Assembly (NCBI RefSeq): GCF_014083985.1
Contig: NZ_CP046907.1
Location: 5,466,501-5,530,500 of the forward strand
Length of the DNA: 64,000 bases
Source: Streptomyces sp. SCUT-3
Lineage (GTDB): Bacteria; Actinomycetota; Actinomycetes; Streptomycetales; Streptomycetaceae
Direction: 5' to 3'
Below the pieces are notes generated by a model, which was not told where the DNA came from, searched no databases, and saw nothing but the letters and a program-made list of their open reading frames with translations. Shown one piece after another: positions 16,608 through 26,100 of this stretch (within the stretch, counting starts at the first letter, position 1; every line of letters begins with the position of its first letter). The translations under genes and the position numbers were made by a program.

Positions 16608-16630
16608 ATTCCATGGATCCTTGGAGGAAT
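16608..16630. promoter_or_regulatory. dyad between MFS gene and ArsR-rhodanese gene
   Basis: Outer arms ATTCC (16608-16612) and GGAAT (16626-16630) flank an inner near-palindrome TCCATGG-AT-CCTTGGA (16610-16625, one mismatch). It covers the regulator's GGAGGA ribosome site, so binding there would block expression of arsR itself and possibly the divergent MFS gene. Confidence 0.5.
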
Positions 16631-16632
16631 GC

Positions 16633-17304
16633 ATGGGAGACCCCGCCCGCAAGGCAGCCCTGTACGAGACCCTCGCCCGAGCCGGCAAGGCGCTGGCCAA
16701 CGGCAAGCGGCTGGAACTGCTGGACCTGCTCGCCCAGGGCGAGCGCAGCGTCGACGCGCTCGCCAGGGCGGCGGGGCTGGGCCTGACCACCGCCTCCGCC
16801 CACCTGCAGACCCTCCGCCAGGCCGGACTGGTCGCCACCCGCCGCGACGGCGTCCGCGTCCACTACCGCCTCGCCGGGGACGACGTCGCCGCCCTGTACG
16901 CGCTGCTCGGACGGGTCGCCCGCACGCACCTGGCCGAGGCCGGGCCCGCCCGCGCCGCCTACCTCGGCCCCGAGGACACCGACCGCCTCACCCGCGAGGA
17001 ACTCCTGGAGCGGCTGCGGGCCGGCACCGTCACCGTCGTCGACGTCCGCCCCGCCGAGGAGTACGCCGCGGGCCACATCCCCGGCGCGGTCTCCGTTCCC
17101 CTCGACGAGCTCGAGGCCCGCCTCGCCGGCCTTCCGGACGGCGGGGAGATCGTCGCCTACTGCCGCGGCGCGAACTGCGTCCTCGCCCACGACGCGGTCC
17201 GCCTGCTCACCGCCCGCGGGCGCCGCGCACTGCGGCTGGACGACGGCATGCTCGAGTGGCGCCTGGCCGCCCTCCCCGTCGACACCGGCGCCGGGGCGGC
17301 CTGA
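16633..17304 (+). CDS. ArsR-type regulator fused to a rhodanese domain
   Basis: 223 aa. Residues 10-95 are an ArsR winged helix (LANGKRLELLDLLAQGERSVDALARAAGLGLTTASAHLQTLRQAGLV). Residues 120-215 are a rhodanese domain with VVDVRPAEEYAAGHIPGAV and the active-site loop YCRGANCVLAHDAV. The first Cys is the persulfide-accepting residue; the CRGxxC form is typical of these fusions. The likely role is a sensor of sulfane sulfur, thiol or metal stress controlling the divergent MFS gene. ATG 16633 has GGAGGA 4 nt upstream. Confidence 0.9.
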   Translation: MGDPARKAALYETLARAGKALANGKRLELLDLLAQGERSVDALARAAGLGLTTASAHLQTLRQAGLVATRRDGVRVHYRLAGDDVAALYALLGRVARTHLAEAGPARAAYLGPEDTDRLTREELLERLRAGTVTVVDVRPAEEYAAGHIPGAVSVPLDELEARLAGLPDGGEIVAYCRGANCVLAHDAVRLLTARGRRALRLDDGMLEWRLAALPVDTGAGAA

Positions 17305-17336
17305 GACCGGACGGCGGGACCGCGGCGGCCCGGCCC

Positions 17337-18030
17337 GTGCCCGCGAGCAGCATCCGGCGGGCCCGGCTCCGGGCCCTCTTCGACCCGCTTCCCCACCCCG
17401 CCCGGACGGCAGCCCTGGCGCGGTACGCACGCACCCTCGCCCCGGACGACTACCGCACGCTCCACGCCGCCCTCGACTCCGGAAGCCCGGACGACCGGCA
17501 CACCGCCCTCTTCCTCGCCGTCGTCCGGCGCGACCTCGACACCGTCGGCACGGCCCTCGGCGACCCCCTGCTGCGCCGCCGGGCCCTGGCCGCGGCGGCC
17601 CGGCTCCCCGTCCCGGACGGGCCACTGGCCGCAGTGGCGCTGGGCGACGTCCGCTCCGCACGCCACGACACCTACCGGGTGCTCCGCCTGAGCCGCCGCA
17701 CCGCACTCGCCGACCGGCTGCTGCCCCGGGTGCGCGAACGCCACGGCGACGCCGACGCGGTGCGGCTGCTCCCCGCCTGCTCGCCGGAGGCCGCGGCCGA
17801 ACGGCTGCCCCGGCTGGAGGTGCCGGAGGGGGCCCTGCGCAGCCTCGCCCGCACCGCGCCCGCCGCCACGGTGGCCCGGCCGGTGGCGGACCACCCGACC
17901 CGTCCCCGCCGCGCCCGCCACCGGCCGTTCAACCGCCGTGCGCACACGGCGGACCTGGCCGCCGAGCGGGATCCGGAGGCCGGGACCGCGCTCCTCGTCG
18001 ACCCGGGCGACCGAGGAACCTCGGAGTGCG
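17337..18030 (+). pseudogene. truncated helical-repeat (HEAT-like) protein remnant
   Basis: From GTG 17337 the frame encodes Ala/Leu/Arg-rich helices in repeated blocks (RRARLRALFDPLPHPARTAALARYARTL; DDRHTALFLAVVRRDLDTVGTAL; RRRALAAAARLPVPDGPLAAVAL), suggesting an alpha-alpha superhelix. Such actinomycete proteins, as I recall them, are several times longer. Here sense-like sequence fades after about residue 230 and the frame then runs through a terminator hairpin and into the antisense DCC gene until 18317. It is therefore read as a 3'-truncated gene. No start context stands out, and it is 32 nt after the ArsR-rhodanese gene. Function unknown. Confidence 0.5.
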
Positions 18031-18037
18031 GAACGAC

Positions 18038-18067
18038 GTACCCCGCCCGGCACTCCGGGCGGGGTAC
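18038..18067. terminator. strong hairpin, 13-bp stem with 4-nt loop
   Basis: GTACCCCGCCCGG (18038-18050), loop CACT, then the exact reverse complement at 18055-18067. It lies just downstream of the stop of the minus-strand DCC gene and at the end of the truncated plus-strand gene, so it can end transcription from both sides. Confidence 0.85.
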
Positions 18068-18081
18068 CGGCGCAGGACGCC

Positions 18082-18489
18082 TCAGACGCCGGTGCCGATG
18101 CCGGCGCCCGGTCTCCGGTCGGCGGGGAGGGCGCAGGCCGCGGTGCCGCCGGGCATGCGCTCGCGGTTGTCCGCGACGAGCCGGTAGAGGACGTGGGCGG
18201 GCAGGCGCACGGGCGGCAGGGCGAGCAGCGCACCCAGGACGGCCCAGCCCGACCCCGCGCTCAGCAGCAGCTTGGCGACGGCCTGGGCGCCGCCGTACAC
18301 CTTCCCCACCGGGGTGATCCACAGCAGTTCGTGCTCGGCCCGCTCCTGCGTGACGCCCAGTGCGGTCAGGTCCGCGAACTGCCGGGGGACGACCTCGCAG
18401 CGGGGGCGGACGCGCCGCTCGGCGAACCTCACCGAGGAGGTGCAGAAGGAGCAGTCGCCGTCGTAGACGAGCACGGGCCGGTTGCGCAT
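18082..18489 (-). CDS. DCC family (DUF393) thiol-disulfide oxidoreductase-like protein
   Basis: 135 aa from ATG 18489. The N-terminal signature VLVYDGDCSFCTSSVRF contains the D-x-D-C-x-x-C motif of the DCC family, followed by VPRQFADLTALGV and ITPVGKVYGGAQAVAKLL as in other members. An ATG 24 nt further upstream is possible, but the chosen start places the motif at residue 10, as usual. The family has a thioredoxin-like fold; its substrate is not established. It stands alone, ending at a strong hairpin. Confidence 0.85.
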   Translation of the reverse strand: MRNRPVLVYDGDCSFCTSSVRFAERRVRPRCEVVPRQFADLTALGVTQERAEHELLWITPVGKVYGGAQAVAKLLLSAGSGWAVLGALLALPPVRLPAHVLYRLVADNRERMPGGTAACALPADRRPGAGIGTGV

Positions 18490-18659
18490 GCCGCCATCGT
18501 CCCACGGGGACACCGGCCCGGTGCGGTGTTCCCACCGGCCCGCCTGTCGGCCCGCTCGCCGGTCCGCCCGGCCGTCCGAACGCCGGTTCGCCCGGCCGTG
18601 CCGCAGTGCCGTTGCCGTCGGACGGCGGGTGGCCCGTATCCTCCCGGCGGGAGGTGGGG

Positions 18660-19286
18660 ATGCGCGAGACGAGTACCGAACTGCAGCCCAGTGCGCACCA
18701 GTTGAGATACGGGAAGGCCGCCGAGTCGGTCACGCACGTCGCGGCGCCGCTGCTGGCGGGCGGAGCGGTGGCGATGCTGGGGGTCGTGGCCGCGGACGCG
18801 GAGAAGTTCCGCTGGCCGGACCAGGCGCTGCTGCTCCTGGCCGCGGCCGGGGTGCTGCTGGTCGCCTGCGTGCAGTGGGGATTCCGCGCCCGGCCCTACC
18901 TGTACTCGCTGAAGGAGGTCGAGGACTGGCGCGGAGCACCCCTGACAGGGGCGGAACGGGCCGCCCACCTGGAGCAGCAGCGGGAGGACCTCGGACGCTG
19001 GCGGCGCGGCGCGAACCTGGCCGCGGCCTCCTACAACCTGGGCATCGTCGCGCTCGGGGTGGCAGTCGCCCTGCTGCTGGCCCCGCCCCCGCAGCCGGAG
19101 GCCGCGGCCGGACCGGCGTGGCGGTGGGCCGCGTTCGGGATCGTCCTGACCGCGTCCGTGGCCGAACTGCTGTGGACCCTGCTGGAATGGGGGGACGGGG
19201 CGGTACTCCGCCTCGAACAGCACTGGAGACTGCGCCGCGCGCGGAACCGTGCGCGGCGCCCTGCACGGACGGGGGAGCAGCGGTGA
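18660..19286 (+). CDS. integral membrane protein, three to four TM segments
   Basis: 208 aa; ATG 18660 with GGGAGGTGGGG just upstream. Hydrophobic stretches lie at about residues 30-48 and 60-77, then 125-142 and 155-175. Between them is a charged cytosolic loop rich in Glu/Arg (EVEDWRGAPLTGAERAAHLEQQREDLGRW). The C-terminus is strongly basic. No family is recognised. Its stop overlaps the ATG of the next, proline-rich gene, so the two are coupled and may form a complex. Confidence 0.7.
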   Translation: MRETSTELQPSAHQLRYGKAAESVTHVAAPLLAGGAVAMLGVVAADAEKFRWPDQALLLLAAAGVLLVACVQWGFRARPYLYSLKEVEDWRGAPLTGAERAAHLEQQREDLGRWRRGANLAAASYNLGIVALGVAVALLLAPPPQPEAAAGPAWRWAAFGIVLTASVAELLWTLLEWGDGAVLRLEQHWRLRRARNRARRPARTGEQR

Positions 19287-20113
19287 TGAGGCCCGACGAC
19301 CAGCCCGGCACACCCGACGACGAGCCCGGCCGGCCCGGTGGCGGGGGCCCGGAGGACGGGCCGACCGCCCTCGACGGGTCCGTGCCGCCGGCTCCGGGGG
19401 ACGAGGACCGGACGGAGGGCGCCGCGCCCCTTGAGCAGGAGTACGCGGCTGCGCCCCTGCCGCCGCTGTTCATGGACGCGGTCTCCCGGCCGCAGGGGCC
19501 GCCCGTGCCGCCGGTCCGCGAACCCTCCCCCTTCGCCTCCCGGCCGCTACCGCCGCCGCCCCGCGTGCCGTTCCCGCAGCCGGGCGGGATGCCTCCGGCG
19601 CCCCCCGGAGCGTGGGAGCCGTCGTCGGAGTGGGACGCACCGGAATCGCGGCCCGAGGGCGCACCGGCCCGGAGCGCGCCGCCCGCGCCGGGGCCGTACA
19701 CGGTCCCCCCGGTGCCGGTGCCGGTGCCGGTGCCGGTGCCTGTGCCTGTACCGGCACCGGCGGCGGTTCCCGCACAGGAGCCTGCCGTCCCGCCCCGGCG
19801 GGTTTACGGCTGCCCGCTCTGCCTGGCTCCTTGTCCGAGCCTGGGGCAGCGCCTGTTGGGCAGGAGGGGCCGGCACGGTCCCGGGTGCCCGGCCGAAGTC
19901 CTGCCGGTGCGCCTGGTGGTGGGGCTCACCCTGCCGAAGTGGGCGAACTGGTGGCGGACTTCCGCGCCCGCACCCGCGACGGCGGCATCCGCGACGGCGG
20001 CGGTGACGGGCGGCGGGACCCGCGGTGACGCGCGTCGGCCGGACCGTTTGACCTCAACCTTTGTCGAGGTTGAAGACTTCTTTCCGGAGGCACCGGAGCG
20101 GCCGGTGCCCTGA
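19286..20113 (+). CDS. proline-rich low-complexity protein with a Cys/His-containing C-terminal patch
   Basis: 275 aa, ATG overlapping the upstream TGA. Residues 1-170 are Pro/Glu/Gly-rich and probably disordered. They include a run of Val-Pro dipeptides encoded by a 6-bp GTGCCG tandem repeat (about 19713-19752). Then comes an ordered-looking patch with CPLCLAPCP and HGPGCP, four Cys and a His that could bind zinc, and a short hydrophobic stretch (LVVGLTLPKWANWW). The last 30 residues overlap the MerR-type promoter of the next gene, so the annotated end may be read-through. Function unknown; probably acts with the membrane protein before it. Confidence 0.55.
   Translation: MRPDDQPGTPDDEPGRPGGGGPEDGPTALDGSVPPAPGDEDRTEGAAPLEQEYAAAPLPPLFMDAVSRPQGPPVPPVREPSPFASRPLPPPPRVPFPQPGGMPPAPPGAWEPSSEWDAPESRPEGAPARSAPPAPGPYTVPPVPVPVPVPVPVPVPAPAAVPAQEPAVPPRRVYGCPLCLAPCPSLGQRLLGRRGRHGPGCPAEVLPVRLVVGLTLPKWANWWRTSAPAPATAASATAAVTGGGTRGDARRPDRLTSTFVEVEDFFPEAPERPVP
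20048..20078 (+). promoter_or_regulatory. MerR-family-type promoter with 19-bp spacer and dyad
   Basis: A -35 box TTGACC (20048-20053) and a -10-like AAGACT (20073-20078) are 19 bp apart, the over-long spacing typical of promoters activated by MerR-type regulators such as SoxR. A dyad fills the spacer: CCTCAACCT (20052-20060) and AGGTTGAAG (20067-20075) match with one exception. The stretch is much richer in A/T than its surroundings. It lies 55 nt before the quinone-oxidoreductase gene, a class that SoxR controls in streptomycetes. No merR gene is in the window. Confidence 0.65.
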
Positions 20114-20132
20114 GTAACGGGGAGAGGCCGGC

Positions 20133-21100
20133 ATGAGAGCGGTGCGGGTGGAGCGGTTCGGGGGTCCCGAGGTGCTGGTGGCGGGCGAGGTGCCCGACCT
20201 GGCTGCAGGGCCGGGGCAGGTGGTGGTCGGGGTCCGCGCCGCGGACGTCCTGTTCCTCGACGTGCAGGTCCGCCGCGGCCTGTTCGGCGAGCACTTCGCG
20301 GTGCGGCCCCCGTACGTGCCGGGCTGCGCGGTGGCCGGGCGGGTGCTCTCGGTCGGGGAGGGCGTGGACCCCGGGTGGACCGGCCGTCGCGTGGCGGCCA
20401 GGACCGGTGTGCAGGGCGGCTACGCCGAGCAGGCGGTCGTGCCGGCCGGAGAACTGGTCCCGGTGCCGGACGCCCTGGACCTGGACACGGCGGCCGCCCT
20501 CCTGCACGACGGCCCCACCGCCCTGGCCCTGTCCGACAACGCCCGGATCGGCCCGGGCGCCCGGGTGCTGGTCCTGGCCGCGGCCGGCGGAATGGGGGCC
20601 CTGCTGGTGCAGTTGGCGAAGGCGTCCGGGGCGCGGGTCGTCGCGACCGCCCGCGGCAGGCGGAAGCTGGACGCGGCCCTCGCCCTCGGGGCGGACGCCG
20701 CCGTCGACCACTCCGAGCCGGACTGGGCGGACCGGGCGCGGGAGGCGGTCGGCGGCGCGGGGGCGTGGTGTTAGACGGCGTCGGCGGGGAGACCGGCCGG
20801 GCGGCGTTCGAGGTGACGGCGTCCGGCGGCAGGTTCTCCGCGCACGGCGCCCCCGGCGGCGGCTTCACCGCGGTCGACCCGGATGAGGCGGAGAGGCGCG
20901 GGGTGACGGTGACCGGGATCGAGCAGGTGCAGTTCGCGCAGCCGGACGCGCGGCGGCTGGTGGAACGGGCACTGGCCGAGGCCGCGGCGGGCCGGATCAG
21001 GCCGCTGGTCGGGCAGACCTTCCCGCTGGAGCGGGCGGCCGAAGCCCACGCGGTGATGGAGGCGCGCGGCGCCGTAGGCAAGACGCTGCTGCTGCCCTGA
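20133..21100 (+). pseudogene. NADPH:quinone oxidoreductase-type MDR protein, one frameshift
   Basis: Medium-chain dehydrogenase/reductase of the zinc-free quinone reductase type: MRAVRVERFGGPEVL start, VPGCAVAGRVLSVGEGVD near residue 70, and cofactor loop VLVLAAAGGMGALLVQLAKASGARVVATA near residue 148. The first frame stops at 20774 after AREAVGGAG. Adding one base in the G-run at 20759-20763 joins it to VVLDGVGGETGRAAFEV, and the protein then runs to a normal end at 21100 (about 322 aa). Within the repaired frame, 20771-20773 is a TTA codon. The MerR-type promoter upstream suggests induction by redox-cycling compounds. Confidence 0.85.
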
Positions 21101-21254
21101 GGACCCGTCGGACCGCCCGCCCGTCGGACCGCCCGCCCGTCGGCTCGCCCGGACGCCCGCCCAAACACCCGGGTGCCCGGGTGCCCGTCCGGATCCACGT
21201 GCCCGCCGCCGATATTGCGTTGCGGCGGCGGGCCGTGCCCCTGAGACTGTGCCG

Positions 21255-21770
21255 ATGCTGATCCGACGCGAGACCCCCGCCGACATCCCCGCCGTACAGG
21301 CCGTCACCGCGGCGGCATTCGCCGCCCAGGGGGCCCCGGCCCCCGTCGAGGTCGCCCTCCTGGAAGAGCTGCGCACCTGCGACGCCTGGATCCCCGAGCT
21401 GTCGCTCGTGGCCGTCGGCGACTCCGGGGAGGTGGTCGGGCACGTGGTCTGCACCCGCGGGCACGTCGACGGCGCTCCGGCCGTGGGGCTGGGGCCGCTC
21501 AGCGTGCACCCCGCCCACCAGCGCCGCGGCGTCGGCCTCGCGCTCGTCCACACGGTGCTCGGGGCGGCGGACGCACTCGGCGAACCGCTCGTCGTCCTCC
21601 TCGGAAGCCCCGACTACTACGGCCGTTTCGGCTTCCGCCGCAGCACGGAGCACGGAATCACCCCGCCCGACCCCGCCTGGGGCGAGTACTTCCAGGTCCG
21701 GCCCCTGGCCGCCCACGACCCCGCCCTGCGCGGCACCTTCGTCTACTCCGAGCCGTTCGACCGGGTCTGA
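21255..21770 (+). CDS. GNAT family N-acetyltransferase (YhbS-like)
   Basis: 171 aa from ATG 21255; GTG 21249 in the same frame is an alternative. IRRETPADIPAVQAVTAAAF opens a typical GNAT domain, LGPLSVHPAHQRRGVGLALV (residues about 80-99) is the acetyl-CoA motif with Q-R-R-G-V-G, and YYGRFGFRRS closes the core. The pattern matches the COG3153/YhbS group, whose targets are mostly unknown. No Shine-Dalgarno is visible, so a leaderless transcript is possible. Confidence 0.85.
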   Translation: MLIRRETPADIPAVQAVTAAAFAAQGAPAPVEVALLEELRTCDAWIPELSLVAVGDSGEVVGHVVCTRGHVDGAPAVGLGPLSVHPAHQRRGVGLALVHTVLGAADALGEPLVVLLGSPDYYGRFGFRRSTEHGITPPDPAWGEYFQVRPLAAHDPALRGTFVYSEPFDRV

Positions 21771-22188
21771 CCGCGCCCGGCCCCGGACTTCCGCGGTCCG
21801 TTCCCCGCCGCTCCGGTCCGTACGGGTGACGCACGGCCGGCCGACCTTTCGCCACCCGCACGAACAGCGCGGCGGGCGAGACCCCCGCCGCACCCGCCGC
21901 TCCTTCTTCCCCTGCCACCCCGTCACTCCGTCACCCTGCCGCCCTGCCGCTCCCGCCCGTGCTCCCCGGCCGGAGCGCCCGCTTCCGCAGGCCCCGCCGC
22001 TGCGAATGAGACAGGAATGAGCCCGGTGATAGCCGGGCCGCGCAGCATTTCGGCGACCAGCGGCCGGGGGACCCCGCTCCCGCGTCCGGAGCCGGCTGTG
22101 CGGCTTCGGACCGCAGGGCCTGTGCGCCCCCTGCCCCCGTCGGGCGCCCGCCGACGGAACCGCAGGACCACGGCAGAGGGAGCACACC
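21771..22188. other. intergenic region, no gene seen
   Basis: About 420 nt before the Tat-secreted peptidase. It holds a slightly A/T-richer patch with a small hairpin (GCCCGG-n6-CCGGGC around 22022-22039), possibly part of a long 5' leader. No convincing ORF, RNA gene or clear promoter was recognised. The GGCAGAGGGAGCACACC before the ATG supplies the ribosome site of the next gene. Confidence 0.5.
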
Positions 22189-23061
22189 ATGCAGGAGCCG
22201 ACAGGAACGACCGCACCGCAGGAGCCCGCCGGCGGCACGCCCGCGATCAACCGGAGGCTGTTCCTCGGAGGCCTCGGGGCGGTGGCCGCAACCGCCCTGG
22301 CGGCCGGGGCCGGCGCCGGGTCGGCGCGGGCGGCGGACGGGACCGCCTCCACCGCGTCGCTGCCCACCGCCATGCAGGCGCCCTCGGCGATGGCGATGAG
22401 GACCTTCAGCCGGATCGACGGCACCCCGGTCTACTACTGGCGCAGCGACCGCGGCAGCACCGCGCTGCGCGACTGGCAGTGCACCGAGGCGTTCTACGAC
22501 CGGCTGGTGCTGTGGATCCGCGACCTGCGCGAGCTGTCCGCCGACGGCGGCTTCGGCAGCATCGACTTCCTGGTCTCCGCCGGCTTCTACGTCAACCGCA
22601 GCGGCCAGCACGGCGAGGGCACGGCCATGGACCTGGACATGGTCCACTGGGCCGGCGGCAGGCGCTCCTCGCCGCTCGACGGCCACCACGCCGCCGCCGA
22701 CCTCACCCTGCGCCGCCGCTACCTGGCGGTGGACGCGGTCACCCGCAGACGCTTCCGCTACGTGCTCGACGGCTGGTACAACGCCGACCACCACGACCAC
22801 ATCCACGCCGACTTCGCCGGACTGCCCACCCTGTGCGAGAAGGGCTCGTCCAGCGACACCAGGTTCGTCCAGGCCATGTGCAACAACTTCATGGGCGCGG
22901 GCCTGGCGGTGGACGGGGTGTGGGGCTCCAACACCCAGACCTGGTTCAACCGGGCGAAGACCCGCCTGAGCATCGAGGGGGACCCGCACACGGACCTCAC
23001 CGCATGGCGGAACATGCTGGCGCGGATATCCCGGCACGGCTTCAGCGACACGGCGATCTGA
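22189..23061 (+). CDS. Tat-exported M15-type peptidase/extensin-like protein with peptidoglycan-binding segment
   Basis: 290 aa. A twin-arginine signal (INRRLFLGGLGAVAATALAAGA, cleavage likely after ARA near residue 47) marks export by Tat. The core has SGQHGEGTAMDLDMVHW (residues about 140-156) and HHDHIHADF (about 200-208), matching the S-x-H-x-x-G-x-A-x-D and H-x-H zinc-ligand motifs of M15 D-Ala-D-Ala carboxypeptidase/extensin-C proteins. The C-terminal part (GAGLAVDGVWGSNTQTWFNRAK) resembles a peptidoglycan-binding domain 1 repeat. It probably trims or remodels the cell wall. It converges on the AfsR-like regulator 73 nt downstream. Confidence 0.85.
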   Translation: MQEPTGTTAPQEPAGGTPAINRRLFLGGLGAVAATALAAGAGAGSARAADGTASTASLPTAMQAPSAMAMRTFSRIDGTPVYYWRSDRGSTALRDWQCTEAFYDRLVLWIRDLRELSADGGFGSIDFLVSAGFYVNRSGQHGEGTAMDLDMVHWAGGRRSSPLDGHHAAADLTLRRRYLAVDAVTRRRFRYVLDGWYNADHHDHIHADFAGLPTLCEKGSSSDTRFVQAMCNNFMGAGLAVDGVWGSNTQTWFNRAKTRLSIEGDPHTDLTAWRNMLARISRHGFSDTAI

Positions 23062-23133
23062 CCCCGAACCGGGACGGCCCGGGCTCCGGGCGGCGAACCC
23101 GCAGCCCGGCGCCCGGGCCGCCCCCGCAGCGCC

Positions 23134-26100
23134 TCACGCCCCGCCCGGCACCCGCGAACCGCTGCCGCCCGCGCTGCCGCCCGCGCTGCCGCCCGCGAAG
23201 CCGCTCGCGCTGCCGCCCGTGAAGCTGCCCGTGAAGCTGCCCGCGAAGCCTTCCGCGAAGCCTTCCGCGGACCCGCCCGCGAGCAGCCCGCGCACGTGCG
23301 CGGGCAGGCGCAGGCACGCTGCGGGCAGTTCCAGCTCCGCGAGGACGCGCCGGCACGCCGCGGCGTGCCCGTCCGCGGGGCCGTGCTCCCCCGACAGCCG
23401 GTACGCGGCGGCCAGCCGGGCCTCGGCGCGGGCGATCTCGACCGGCGCCCCGTCCTGCGGCACATCGCCAGCGCCTCCTGCAGGGGGCCGTGCGCGTCCC
23501 CCGGCCGTCCGGCGCCGAGCGCGACATCGCCGAGACTGCGCAGGACGTGCGCGGTCCCAGGTCCTCGCGGTGCGCGCGCAGCACGGCCAGGGCGGATTCC
23601 AGCCGGGCCCGGGCCCGCGGCCACTCCTGCCGGGCGATGTCGACCAGGCCCCGCACCCGCTCCACGTGGGCCGTGCCGACCCCGTCCCCGATCGAGGCGG
23701 TGATCCGCCCGGCCTCCTCCAGCAGTTCCTCCGCCCGCAGGGCCTCCGCACGGTCGGCCAGGGCCTCCGCGCAGCGCAGCAGCATCACCACCCTGGTGCG
23801 GTCGGCCGCGGTGTGCCGCTCCAGCGCCTGCCGGTAGTGGTGCACCGCGCCCGCGGCGTCACCGAGGTCGGCCAGCGCGTTGGCCAGACCGGTGAGCGAG
23901 TACACCAGGGCGCGGTCGGACAGCCCCAGCCGCAGGGACTCCCGCACCGAGCCCCGGTACCGCCCGGCCGCCTCGGCCAGCCGGCCCCGCAGGGCGGTCG
24001 CCTTCGCCACCTGCCACGCCGCGTCCGCGACGACCTCCGGGTCCCCCAGGTCGGAGGCCACCGGAGGGCGCGCTCGGCGGCCTCGGCCAGCTCGGCGTAA
24101 CGATCCTGCTGGTACATCGCCCAGCACAGCGCGAAGTACAGCCGCGAGAGCCTGCGGTCGGCGGTGGGCCGGCCCTCCCAGCAGCCGATCGCGGCGCGGA
24201 CGACCGCCTCCCGCTCGCCCTCGCAGTAGCGGATGACCAGGTAGCCGTCGATCTGCAGGGCCAGGTCGGCCGCCAGCTCGGCGTGCCGCAGGCCGGCCGC
24301 CAGGTGCACCGCGGAAACCAGGTTCGCCTGCTCGGCGGCGAACCAGTCCTCGGGGCGCGCGAGCACGGCGGACACCGCACCCGCCGGGGCGTCCCCGGCG
24401 GCCGCCACCGGGTCGAGCACCCCGCCGTGCCCCAGCCGGCCGGCCGCCCGCGAGGCGAGCGCCAGCCAGGTCCGCAGCACCCGTTCGACCGCGGCTCCGC
24501 GCTCGGCCGCGGTGTCCTCGGCCAGCGCCCGCTCGCGGGCGAAGTCGTGCACCAGGTCGTGCAGCCGGAAACGCGGCTGCCCGGCCCGGTCGGCACCGAC
24601 GGGCTCGAGCAGGTGCCGTTCGACCAGCTGGTCCTGGAGCCGTTCGTCCCCGGCGGGGCCGCCGGCCAGCGTGCCGATCACCCAGCCGGGCAAGCTGCGC
24701 GCGTCCACCAGCCCCAGCCTGCGCAGCGCCACCCGCAGCTCGGGCGTCAGCGCCCGGTAGCCCAGCGCGATGCTCGCGCGCACGTCCAGGTCGCCGGCGG
24801 CGAGCTGGTCCAGCCGCAGGCGGTGCTGCGCCAGGCGGTCGCGGAAGCTGCGCACCGTCCAGTCCGGCCGGGAGGCCAGCCGGGCGCCGGCGATGCGCAG
24901 CGCGAGCGGCAGGTACCCGCACAGCCGAGCCACCTCCCCGGTGGCCTCCGGCTCGGCCCCGGTGCGGCCGGCGCCGACCAGCCGGGCCAGCAGCGCGCGG
25001 GCGTCCGCCGGGGCCAGGGTGGAGACCCCGAACGTGCCGGCGGCGGCGACCGCGGTCAGGCGGCGGCGCGAGGTCACCAGCACGGCGCAGTCACCGGTGC
25101 CGGGCAGCAGGGGACGCAGCTGGGACTCGTCGCGGACGTCGTCGAGCACCACCAGCACGCCGCGCCCGGCGAGACGGCTGCGCAGCTCGGCGGCCCGCTC
25201 CTCCGGGTCGGAGGGAACCTCCCGGCCGGGCACCCCCAGGCTCCGCAGGAACCGGGCGGCCGTCTCGTGCGGGTCGGCGGGCGCCTCCCGGGACCCCCGC
25301 ATGTCGGCGTAGAGCTGCCCGCCGGGGAACCAGCCCGCCAACGCGTGCCCGGCGTGCACGGCCAGCGCGGTCTTCCCCGCGCCGCCCGGCCCGGCCAGCA
25401 CCACCACGGGCACGGCCGTGCCGCGCCTGCACAGTGCCGCACGCACGTCCGCCAGCAGTGCGTCCCGGCCGCACAGCACCTCCGGGGCCGGGGGCAGCTG
25501 CCGCGGAACCGGCTCCGCCCGTCGCGGCTCCGCCCGCGGACCCTCCGACGGGGCTCCTCCCCCCCGGCGCCCGGGCCGGGGGAACCGCGGTCCGGGGCCG
25601 CCGGGCCGACGGGAGCGGCCCCCGCGGCCCCGGCTCCCGCGGCGGCCGGGGCCGGGGGTGCGGGGTGCGGTGCAGCCCGCACCACGGTGTCCCCGCCCGG
25701 TCCGCCCGGCACCGGGCCCTGCAGCGCACCCCGCATCGAGCCCGGCACCGGGACCGGCGCCCCCTCGAGGATCCTCCGGTGCAGTTCCCGCAGGTGCGCG
25801 CCGGGCCCGACTCCGAGGTCCTCCTTCAGCCTGCGGTAGGCCTGCCGGTAGCCGGCGAGCGCCTCGGCGCGCCGGTCCAGCGCGGCGAGGGCGGTCATCT
25901 GCCGGCGGTAGAGGTCCTCGCGGTGCGGCTGCCGCTCCAGCCACGGACCCACCTCCTCGAGCACCTGCTCGTAGCGGCCCAGGGCCAGCCGCGCGTCGAG
26001 CAGCGCCTCGACCGTTCGCAGCCGCTCCTCCTCCAGCGCCTGTCGGGCCGCCGCGGCGAACGGCTCCGGGCAGCCGCTGAGCGCCGCACCGCGCCAGTGC

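Noticed and set aside
18068-18317. Continuation of the helical-repeat frame past the hairpin
   Set aside because: The translation becomes Arg/Gly/Cys-rich noise and lies antisense to a well-supported DCC-family gene.
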